Shown: positions 1-6,209 of the stretch, in pieces
Layout of the letters: each line of letters begins with the position of its first letter
How positions within the stretch are numbered: position 1 is the stretch's first letter
The notes under the pieces: generated by a model
What the model was told of the DNA's origin: nothing
What the model saw: the letters and a program-made list of their open reading frames with translations, nothing else
Database searches by the model: none
From: Bilophila wadsworthia ATCC 49260
GTDB lineage: Bacteria > Desulfobacterota > Desulfovibrionia > Desulfovibrionales > Desulfovibrionaceae
DNA: 40,281 nucleotides
Assembly: GCF_000701705.1 (NCBI RefSeq)
Contig: NZ_JNJP01000035.1
Location: 1 to 40,281 of the forward strand
Direction of reading: 5' to 3'
Translations under genes and position numbers: made by a program

Positions 1-62
1 GGGGTGGGGTTTGGGGAGGGGGGAGGGAACCTTTCTGAAGAAAGGTTCCCTCCCCCCTCCCC
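1..62. repeat. Purine-arm hairpin element 1 (window edge)
   Basis: A perfect 23-bp inverted repeat (13-35 with 40-62) closes on a TGAA loop. The left arm is purine-rich and ends in CCTTTC, and the right arm is its pyrimidine complement. It lies 20 bp past the stop of the minus-strand secreted-protein gene, so it could terminate that transcript. The G-runs at 1-27 (G4, G4, G4, G6, G3) also fit a G-quadruplex. This is one of at least eleven related hairpins in the window. Any tail would lie left of the window edge. Confidence 0.85.
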
Positions 63-82
63 GATTATTCTACCCCAACCCG

Positions 83-430
83 TTAACGGGCTTCATACTT
101 CCCGTCGGGGAGCAGGGTGATCTGGCCGGCCTTGTTCAGAGGCACGCCGATCCACGTCATGGTTTCGCCGGCCTTGTTGGTGACTTTGACGTCCCAGGCT
201 TCGGCCTTTTCGGTACGGCTGACTTCAACGTCCACCTTGTCGCCGTTGGGGAGGGTTTCCTGCTTCAGCAGGTTTTCTTCCCAGTCGTTGGCATTGGTGG
301 GAGAGAGGTACAGCGTATAAATATCATACTGAGCACCGTTGAAAATGTTGATCTTCTTGTCCATGGCAAGAGCATGCCCGGCCATGCCGAGCGAAGCGAC
401 GAGCGCAAGAGCGACGATGAGACGTTTCAT
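83..430 (-). CDS. Small secreted protein of unknown function
   Basis: This encodes 115 residues starting with a clear Sec signal peptide: MKR, then a hydrophobic run ending ALA-M at about residue 22. The mature protein is about 93 residues, probably periplasmic, with no cysteine. It opens with an INIFNGAQYDIYTLYLSP strand-like segment followed by a W..NLL motif, a pattern seen in small beta-rich exported proteins. A GGAGG/GGAG ribosome site precedes the ATG. The gene is monocistronic, with hairpin element 1 downstream and nth further upstream on the same strand. I do not recognise a named family. The unknown exported protein at 16653-17729 opens its mature region in a similar way. Confidence 0.8.
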   Translation of the reverse strand: MKRLIVALALVASLGMAGHALAMDKKINIFNGAQYDIYTLYLSPTNANDWEENLLKQETLPNGDKVDVEVSRTEKAEAWDVKVTNKAGETMTWIGVPLNKAGQITLLPDGKYEAR

Positions 431-595
431 GGCGTTTCTCCTCTTCCTCCGGGCAGGTTGTACCGACCGCTTCCTGAAAAGGCCCGCAGTCCCGGACTCT
501 GCTGCGGCCCTCGGACACAGGAACGTAATCTATACGTTCAGGGTACGATGAGGAGAAAATGATGCCATGATAATCAATAGGTTGCCGGAATGATT

Positions 596-1231
596 CTACT
601 CCACGCCTACTTTGGGGCAAAACGGAGCCATCTCGCATTCGTCGCACAGGGGCTTCCGCGCATCACAGACATGGCGGCCGAACCAGACCATCCGGTGGTT
701 GACCTTGCCCCATTCGGATTGCGGGAACAGTTTGACCAGATCCTTTTCGATGTCCACGGGATCGGTATGCTTGGTGAGCCCGAGGCGCCCGGAGATGCGC
801 TTGACGTGCGTGTCCACGGCAAGGCCCTCGTTGATGCCGAATCCGCCCCACAGGACCACGTTGGCCGTCTTGCGGGCCACGCCGGGCAGTTTGATGAGGT
901 CCTTCATGGTGTTGGGCGTTTCGCCGTTGAATTCCTTCACGACGAGCTGCGCGGCGGCGATGAGGTGTTTCGCTTTGCTGTGATAGAACCCGACGGAGTG
1001 GATGACTTCCTCGAGCTCGGGGATGGTGGCTTGGGCGAGGGCCGCCGGATCGGGCCAGCGGCGGAAGAGTTCGGGCGTGACCTGGTTCACGCGCTTGTCC
1101 GTGCATTGGGCGGCGAGCACCGTAGCGACGAGCAGTTCCCACGGGCTTTCGGCCATAAGATGGGTTTCGAGATCGGGATAGCGTTCGGCGAGCAGTTCAA
1201 GGACTTTTGCAGCCCGTTGTTTGTCTGTCAT
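596..1231 (-). CDS. nth: Endonuclease III
   Basis: This is a DNA glycosylase/AP lyase that removes oxidised pyrimidines in base-excision repair. The 211 residues match the E. coli length when translation starts at MTDKQ, which has a GAAGGAAA site in front; the open frame continues upstream but without family similarity. Visible motifs are the helix-hairpin-helix LPGVARKTANVVL carrying the catalytic lysine, the VDTHVKR segment with the catalytic aspartate, and a C-terminal CX6CX2CX5C [4Fe-4S] motif. It appears complete. The neighbouring genes give no functional link. Confidence 0.96.
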   Translation of the reverse strand: MTDKQRAAKVLELLAERYPDLETHLMAESPWELLVATVLAAQCTDKRVNQVTPELFRRWPDPAALAQATIPELEEVIHSVGFYHSKAKHLIAAAQLVVKEFNGETPNTMKDLIKLPGVARKTANVVLWGGFGINEGLAVDTHVKRISGRLGLTKHTDPVDIEKDLVKLFPQSEWGKVNHRMVWFGRHVCDARKPLCDECEMAPFCPKVGVE

Positions 1232-1366
1232 GGTCGTTTCCTTCATTCGGGGTGGCGCGCCGTGGAGCGCGGCAACGCGTCCCGGACGGATATTCCGCCC
1301 GGAACGCCGGAAACAAACCATAAGATCGGGAGGCCGAAAAGCCAAGCGGTGGGGCCGATGCCGGGG

Positions 1367-1418
1367 CCGGTGAGTGAAGAGACCTCCCGCCCATGCGGAA
1401 GCGCTGTTCACTCACCGG
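1367..1418. terminator. Hairpin 3' of the 77-residue gene
   Basis: CCGGTGAGTGAA (1367-1378) pairs perfectly with TTCACTCACCGG (1407-1418). The 28-nt loop holds a smaller CCGC/GCGG stem (1387-1398). It lies just after the stop of the minus-strand small gene at 1423 and upstream of nth. There is no U-tract, so it could be a 3' stabiliser rather than a terminator. Confidence 0.5.
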
Positions 1419-1422
1419 ATGC

Positions 1423-1656
1423 TTACATAAGCGTTTCGATTTCGTCGAATTCGGGAGAGACGAAAATGACCGGCTCCGGGCCCTGTTCCATAGGGGCCTG
1501 CATGGTGGGCTCTTCGGTTTCACAAAGGGGTTCGCACACTTCAACGAGGGTTTCCAGTTCGTCGAATTCGGGCGAAGTGTAGGTAACGGTATCCAGCCTG
1601 CACCGCGTGCCGCCCTTGACCATGACATCGGAAACAATGCTTCCATAGGCAGACAT
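1423..1656 (-). CDS. 77-residue protein with an internal SPEFDE-ETL repeat
   Basis: This short frame has a strong GGAGGAG ribosome site and a good predicted promoter at 1704-1732, so it is probably expressed. The protein is acidic, with two near-identical blocks, TSPEFDELETL and VSPEFDEIETL, the second at the extreme C-terminus. Three cysteines lie at CEPLCE and near residue 19. There is no signal peptide or membrane segment. The duplication is also visible in the DNA. I recognise no family. Repeated short acidic/hydroxyl blocks occur in some peptide-modification precursors, but no modifying enzyme is nearby, so no function is assigned. Confidence 0.7.
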   Translation of the reverse strand: MSAYGSIVSDVMVKGGTRCRLDTVTYTSPEFDELETLVEVCEPLCETEEPTMQAPMEQGPEPVIFVSPEFDEIETLM

Positions 1657-1703
1657 GGCTCTCCTCCAGAGAAAAGGGTTATAAAACAGTTACCTCTATA
1701 TTT

Positions 1704-1732
1704 TTGATAGTCCCCCGCACCGGGGGCGTCAA
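1704..1732 (-). promoter_or_regulatory. Sigma-70-like promoter with palindromic spacer
   Basis: On the minus strand a TTGACG -35 (1727-1732) and a TATCAA -10 (1704-1709) are 17 bp apart, about 50 bp before the small gene's ATG. The spacer contains the perfect palindrome CCCCCG-GTG-CGGGGG. Motif match only. Confidence 0.5.
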
Positions 1733-1868
1733 CCTGTTCTGTTCAACCAAACAACAAAAAAAAGCCCTTTTTCTCAAAAAGGCCCGTGCTTGGGGCTGGG
1801 CGGCTCGATTGCCAGAACGGTACGAAACGGCTATCGTTTCGACCCAACGCACTGTGAAGGGAGGGAAT

Positions 1869-2189
1869 ATGGCGCTTCTCGTCTACATGACGGCGGCTTC
1901 GGCGGACGAGGCGGAACGCATCGCCGGGGATTTGGTGGAAAGCCGCCTTGCGGCCTGCGTGAACGTCATGGCCCCGATCCGCTCGATATACTCGTGGAAG
2001 GGAGAGCTTTGCCGTTCCGAAGAGATCCCCTTCATCGCCAAGACGGACGACGATCGTTTTGAAGCGCTGGCCGCCCGTGTGCGTGCCTTGCACAGTTATG
2101 AAACCCCCTGCATCGTAGCCCTGCCCGTGGCCCGGGGGGATGCGGATTTTCTCGCTTGGATCACCGAATCAACACATCCGGAGGAATGA
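1869..2189 (+). CDS. cutA: CutA1 divalent-cation tolerance protein
   Basis: This is a small trimeric protein of the CutA1 family, linked to copper/divalent metal tolerance although its molecular role is unsettled. The 106 residues from MALLVYMTA match the usual size. The family signatures ARIAG-like (AERIAGDLVESRLAACVNV), IRSIYSWKGEL and the LHSYETPCIVALPV segment are all present. The chosen ATG has an AAGGGAGGGA site; the open frame runs 55 codons further upstream without family similarity. Its TGA overlaps an ATG of the following kinase gene (ATGA), so the two are probably translationally coupled. Confidence 0.93.
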   Translation: MALLVYMTAASADEAERIAGDLVESRLAACVNVMAPIRSIYSWKGELCRSEEIPFIAKTDDDRFEALAARVRALHSYETPCIVALPVARGDADFLAWITESTHPEE

Positions 2190-3133
2190 TGTCCATTTAT
2201 GTCGCCGGCTCGCTGGCTTTCGACCGTATCATGTCCTTTAACGGCGCGTTCGCCGACCACATCCTCGCCGATAAGCTGCATATTTTGAATGTAAGCTTCC
2301 TCATCGACGGGCTGGTGGAAAAGCGCGGCGGCTGCGCGGGGAACATCGCCTATACGCTGGCGTTGATGGGCGAAAAGCCGCTTATCCTCGCCACGGCGGG
2401 CAAGAATTTTTCCGAATACGGCGCGTTCCTCGAATCGAAGGGGATTTCTCTTGAAGGCGTCCGCGTCATGAAGGACGAATTCACCGCGAGCTGCACGCTG
2501 ATCACCGACAAGAACAACAACCAGATCAACGGATTCCACCCCGCCGCGATGGGGTTCCCGTGCGAGTACGCGTTCCCGCATCCCGACGCTTCCGCCGACT
2601 GGGGCATCGTATCCCCCGGCAACCTCGACGACATGAAGGCGCTTCCCCGCTTGTTCCGCGAAAAGGGCATCCGGTACATCTACGATCCCGGCCAGCAGAT
2701 CCCGGCGCTTTCCGGGGACGATCTGCTCGACGCCATCACGGGTTCGGCCCTGCTTGTGACCAACGACTATGAGCTGGAGATGATCAGCAAGGCCACGCAG
2801 CGCACCCGCGCCGAACTGCGCGCCCTGACCGGCGGCGTGATCACCACGCTCGGCGAACAGGGCTCGGTCATCGACAACGGCGAGCGGGGGAGCGTGGGCA
2901 TCGCCGCGCCCAAAACCGTGGCCGACCCCACCGGCGCGGGCGATTCGTTCCGCTCCGGCCTGCTCAAGGGCCTCCTGCACGGACTTGACGTGCCCGCTTC
3001 CGCCCGGCTCGGCGCGACGTGCGCCAGCTACTGCATCGAGCATCAGGGCACGCAGGAGCATGTGTTTACCTATGAGGATTTCGCCGCCCGCCATCGCGCC
3101 GCGTTCCACGAGGAACCGGGCGTGAAGTGGTAA
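2189..3133 (+). CDS. PfkB-family carbohydrate/adenosine-type kinase
   Basis: This is a ribokinase-fold sugar or nucleoside kinase of 314 residues. The first PfkB signature region is GGCAGNIAYTLALMG (about residues 49-63), and the second is DPTGAGDSF near residue 256, which holds the catalytic aspartate and anion hole. The spacing and the IYDPGQQIP segment resemble the adenosine-kinase-like branch. Two consecutive ATGs exist (2186 and 2189); the second is preferred because GGAGGA ends at 2185, too close to the first. It overlaps the cutA stop. The substrate cannot be read from the sequence. Confidence 0.88.
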   Translation: MSIYVAGSLAFDRIMSFNGAFADHILADKLHILNVSFLIDGLVEKRGGCAGNIAYTLALMGEKPLILATAGKNFSEYGAFLESKGISLEGVRVMKDEFTASCTLITDKNNNQINGFHPAAMGFPCEYAFPHPDASADWGIVSPGNLDDMKALPRLFREKGIRYIYDPGQQIPALSGDDLLDAITGSALLVTNDYELEMISKATQRTRAELRALTGGVITTLGEQGSVIDNGERGSVGIAAPKTVADPTGAGDSFRSGLLKGLLHGLDVPASARLGATCASYCIEHQGTQEHVFTYEDFAARHRAAFHEEPGVKW

Positions 3134-3149
3134 GGCAGCAGAGGGAAGA

Positions 3150-3172
3150 GCCTTTCCGAACGGCGGAGAGGC
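3150..3172 (+). terminator. Hairpin after the PfkB-family kinase
   Basis: GCCTTTCCG (3150-3158) pairs with CGGAGAGGC (3164-3172) through one wobble and a 5-nt loop, 17 bp after the kinase stop. No U-tract follows. The rest of 3134-3329 shows only a short ACGC/GCGT stem and no gene. Confidence 0.45.
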
Positions 3173-3329
3173 TTGCTCCCGTGTGTCCCGCAACGCCTTC
3201 CCCTGACGCTTTTGGGGCGTGAGTGGCAATACCGCACCGGCGGGGCCCTCTGCGGCGTTTGGAAACAGGCGGTTTGCCTGACGGCGAAGCGGCATAATCC
3301 GTTTCGGCATTTCTGAGTGGAGACAGCAG

Positions 3330-4082
3330 ATGTTCAAAATCATCATTCCCATTTTGGTCATCGCGTTGGCGGCCTTTGTCGGCATGAACGCCAAAAGCGG
3401 GCTTATCCGGGGCGTGGCCGACGGTATGCTGGTATCGCCCGCCCGTCCCGCCGTGGCCGTGAAGCCCGCCGCCGATTTTGCCTCCGTCGACGCCCGGCGC
3501 GTAGATCTTTCGCCTTCGGTGCAGAACAGTATGCTCCAGGCGACATCGGTACAGGCCGTGTATGCCCTGTACAACCATGAGGGCCCGCAGGCCGCTCCGG
3601 CGCATCTTGCAGCGCTCCTGGCGGTTTCCCAGAACGACGAGACGTGGCCCGTGGAACCGGAGCTCGGTTTTCCCGCGATCAGGCACAAGAAGCAGGATAT
3701 CGACGGTTTTTCCGGATTTGCGGACACCTATGTTTTAGACGCGAAGGATGACCCGTGGGCTTCCGACGAGCCGGCACAGTGGGAGAACGGCAGCCTTGTC
3801 CGCCGCTTTACCTTTATACTCTGGTTCTACAAGGCCAAGCTCATCGTCGAGTACCGCGAGCCCCTCCCCGCGCCCTCCGATATGCCGCTTGAGGACAATA
3901 TCCCCCTGCTGACGGCCTTTGAGGCCCGGGCGCTGGAATCCTTCCGCCTGCTGAACGGCGATCCCAAAAACGGCGGCGTGGAGCTCCCACGGCCCAAGGA
4001 AAAGCTCCCTTATCCGCCCGCGGGCATCAACCGGCAGGCGCTCACCGATTTTATCGGCACGCTCTGGGATATGAAGAAATAG
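3330..4082 (+). CDS. Exported or membrane-anchored protein, unknown function
   Basis: This encodes 250 residues. The N-terminus (FKIIIPILVIALAAFVGM) is a single hydrophobic segment, either an uncleaved anchor or a signal peptide. The body is soluble, with a Pro/Ala-rich stretch at about 30-45 and a WENGSLVRRFTFILWFYKAK core. A GGAGA site lies in front of the ATG. The next gene starts 11 bp after its stop, so the two are probably co-transcribed. The residues suggest a periplasmic domain. I do not recognise the family. Confidence 0.75.
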   Translation: MFKIIIPILVIALAAFVGMNAKSGLIRGVADGMLVSPARPAVAVKPAADFASVDARRVDLSPSVQNSMLQATSVQAVYALYNHEGPQAAPAHLAALLAVSQNDETWPVEPELGFPAIRHKKQDIDGFSGFADTYVLDAKDDPWASDEPAQWENGSLVRRFTFILWFYKAKLIVEYREPLPAPSDMPLEDNIPLLTAFEARALESFRLLNGDPKNGGVELPRPKEKLPYPPAGINRQALTDFIGTLWDMKK

Positions 4083-4093
4083 GAGGCCGCCTC

Positions 4094-4303
4094 ATGCCTT
4101 ACGTCAATATCAGGGTGACGCGGGAAAACGGCACGCCGACCGCCGAGCAGAAAGCGGAACTCATCAAAGGGGCGACGGAACTGCTTGTGCGCGTCTTGGG
4201 GAAAAATCCGACTACCACGGTCGTCGTCATCGACGAGGTGGATACGGACAACTGGGGCGTGGGCGGCGAAACGGTTACCCGGAGGCGTCGGCAAGGGAAG
4301 TAG
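4094..4303 (+). CDS. 4-oxalocrotonate tautomerase family protein
   Basis: A 69-residue tautomerase-superfamily protein. Proline follows the initiator Met (MPYVNIRVTRE), which would become the catalytic N-terminal Pro-1 after Met removal. The family's ..TAEQKAELIKGATELL helix and TTVVVIDEVDTDNWGVGG strand-loop are present. An AGGAGG site precedes the ATG. The tail is unusually basic (TRRRRQGK). The natural substrate of such stand-alone members is generally unknown. Confidence 0.9.
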   Translation: MPYVNIRVTRENGTPTAEQKAELIKGATELLVRVLGKNPTTTVVVIDEVDTDNWGVGGETVTRRRRQGK

Positions 4304-4414
4304 CCTGCCTCCCACAGGGGCTGGAACTGGATGATTCCTGACAAGTAGCCCAAGCATAGTGGGCCGACGGGCAGGGCGTGGAAAAGCGGCAGTGCTCGAT
4401 CTGGAAGATCTGGA

Positions 4415-5332
4415 ATGACCGAGATACAAAAAAAGACTCTTATTGGATGCGTATGTGCCGTGTCATGCGAAATCCTTTTTGGCCTTAGTTATTTATTTAC
4501 AAAGAAAATAACATCAGACGTCGATGCCGTAACATTATTGGGGTGGCGCTTTTTATTGGCGTTCATCATGATGAATGTTTTATTGATTGCAGGATATATA
4601 GATATAAACATAAAGAAAAAACACTTGCCATCTTTGCTAAAGATAGCCGTTCTCCAACCAATAGCCTATTTTACATGTGAGACGTTTGGGATACAGATGA
4701 CGACGGCTTCAGAGAGTGGATCTATAATTGCTTGTATTCCAATAGCATCGCTCGTTGCATCAATTCTTTTTTTACAGAAAAAACCAACAAGGTTTCAAAC
4801 TTCCGGTATTTGCTTAACAGTAGTTGGAGTGATTGTTTGTGTAACGGCAAAAGGATTTGAGTCTTCTTTCAACGGGATTGGCTATATAATGCTATGTATG
4901 GCCGTATTATCTTATAGTTTATACTGCGTTTCTGCTGAAAAAGCGGATAAAACAACAAGTATTGAAAAGACATACGTCATGATCGCGTGTGGAGCCTGCT
5001 TTTTTGCTACTATGGCGATAGCAAGAAGTATAGCTGCAGGTACTGTCGTTGATTTGTTTATGTTGCCATTTCAAAATACGGTTTTCCTGTTTTCCATTCT
5101 TTATCTTGGGATCGCATCTTCTGTTCTATCTTTTGTATTGTTTAATATATCAATATCATCTATTGGAACGAACAAAGCCTCATCGTTTGTAGGCATATCA
5201 ACAGCTGTATCTGTATTGGCTGGAGTTTTTATACTCGATGAAAAATTTTCAGCTATGCAATGTTATGGAACGCTCATAATACTACTCGGCGTCTATATAG
5301 CAAATATGAAAAGCAGATTTTTTTGGCGTTAG
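4415..5332 (+). CDS. DMT-superfamily (EamA) transporter, AT-rich
   Basis: A polytopic inner-membrane transporter of 305 residues with about ten hydrophobic segments in two halves, as in EamA/drug-metabolite transporters. The first half holds FGLSYLFTKK and LGWRFLLAF, and the second ends with AVSVLAGVFILDEKFS followed by a last helix. The start has a GGAAG site. Base use differs sharply from every neighbour: ATA, AAA, TTT and TTA codons dominate, while flanking genes are GC-rich. The change begins close to the start codon and ends at the stop. This points to lateral acquisition of a single gene. No integrase or repeats mark the ends. Substrate unknown. Confidence 0.9.
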   Translation: MTEIQKKTLIGCVCAVSCEILFGLSYLFTKKITSDVDAVTLLGWRFLLAFIMMNVLLIAGYIDINIKKKHLPSLLKIAVLQPIAYFTCETFGIQMTTASESGSIIACIPIASLVASILFLQKKPTRFQTSGICLTVVGVIVCVTAKGFESSFNGIGYIMLCMAVLSYSLYCVSAEKADKTTSIEKTYVMIACGACFFATMAIARSIAAGTVVDLFMLPFQNTVFLFSILYLGIASSVLSFVLFNISISSIGTNKASSFVGISTAVSVLAGVFILDEKFSAMQCYGTLIILLGVYIANMKSRFFWR

Positions 5333-5365
5333 CGTTTTTTACCTTTGTGAAGGCATACACGCGAG

Positions 5366-5407
5366 AAAACGGTTTCGCATCGGGCACGTCCGGTGCGAAA
5401 CCGTTTT
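5366..5407. terminator. Bidirectional intrinsic terminator
   Basis: A 14-bp perfect stem (5366-5379 with 5394-5407; AAAACGGTTTCGCA) is followed by Ts on the plus strand and, reading the other way, preceded by As. It serves the convergent EamA and TetR genes. Confidence 0.85.
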
Positions 5408-5439
5408 TTACAAGGAACAGCGTTTCTTGTGAAGCGCTC

Positions 5440-6105
5440 CTACCAGCGGCGGAACCGGCGCGGTTCAGGCGGGAACGCACGGGAGCCGCAGCCTTGGCGA
5501 AGCATTTTTTCGGCGATGGCGGGAGCGTTGCGGACAGGCCCGCTGTCGAACCCGTGGGTCCGGGCCGCGGTAAAAAGCCCTTCAAGCAGCAGGCAATAGG
5601 TATCGGCAAGCTGGTCGGGGTCGGAAGCTTCCGCCTTGACCAGCTGGTTCCGCACGTCCGCCCGCAAGGAAGCCCGCTGTTCGCGCACGCGCACGCAGAT
5701 GTGATGCTCCGGGTCGGTATAATCGGTCATCAGGTGCATGAACACGTTGCCGCTGTATCCGGGCTGGGAAACCAGTTCGTAAATGGACTGGAAAAACGCC
5801 AGAAGCTGCCGGGCGGATTCATTGGGATATTGATCCTGCGCCTGATCCCAAATCCGCCGGAATGCGGCTTCCCACTGGTCCATGCAGGCCATGACCAGTT
5901 CTTCCTTGGAAGGGAAGCAGCGGTAAAGTGTCATTTTTTTGATGCCTGCGGCCTGTGCGATGGCGTCGACGCTTACGGCCTGAACACCGCTTTGGCGGAA
6001 CATCTGTTCCGCGATGCCGAGAACCCGTTCGCGGGTAACGGCGAGAGGCGTGCGCTGGCGGCGTTCTGTGGCGGGAGTGGCGGGGGCAATCCCTTTTGTT
6101 TCCAT
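5440..6105 (-). CDS. TetR/AcrR-family transcriptional regulator
   Basis: A 221-residue DNA-binding regulator. The N-terminal TetR domain contains the helix-turn-helix VSVDAIAQAAGIKKMTLYRCF (about residues 41-60), followed by the usual KEELVMAC segment. The C-terminal two thirds is a ligand-binding/dimerisation region with no recognisable specificity. Translation is placed at METKG because a GGAGAAG site precedes it. It lies downstream of the M16 peptidase on the same strand but a 14-bp hairpin separates them, so it is probably transcribed separately. Its target is unknown. The unusual basic tail (EPRRFRRW) follows the last helix. Confidence 0.9.
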   Translation of the reverse strand: METKGIAPATPATERRQRTPLAVTRERVLGIAEQMFRQSGVQAVSVDAIAQAAGIKKMTLYRCFPSKEELVMACMDQWEAAFRRIWDQAQDQYPNESARQLLAFFQSIYELVSQPGYSGNVFMHLMTDYTDPEHHICVRVREQRASLRADVRNQLVKAEASDPDQLADTYCLLLEGLFTAARTHGFDSGPVRNAPAIAEKMLRQGCGSRAFPPEPRRFRRW

Positions 6106-6166
6106 GACTTCTCCTATACGACGACTCCGGCGGAAGGCTTGCCGGTGTTGCAGAGGACGTCGCCGG

Positions 6167-6200
6167 ACGCGGCCCGGAAACGTTGTTTTCCGGGCCGCGT
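6167..6200. terminator. 14-bp perfect hairpin between M16 peptidase and TetR gene
   Basis: ACGCGGCCCGGAAA (6167-6180) pairs with TTTCCGGGCCGCGT (6187-6200) across a 6-nt loop. It lies ten bases after the peptidase stop on the minus strand. There is no long U-tract. Confidence 0.65.
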
Positions 6201-6209
6201 CATGGGCGG

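Noticed and set aside
2096..3727. A 543-codon minus-strand frame across the PfkB kinase.
   Set aside because: It runs antisense to cutA, the kinase and the exported-protein gene, lacks any recognisable domain, and has the composition of a shadow frame.
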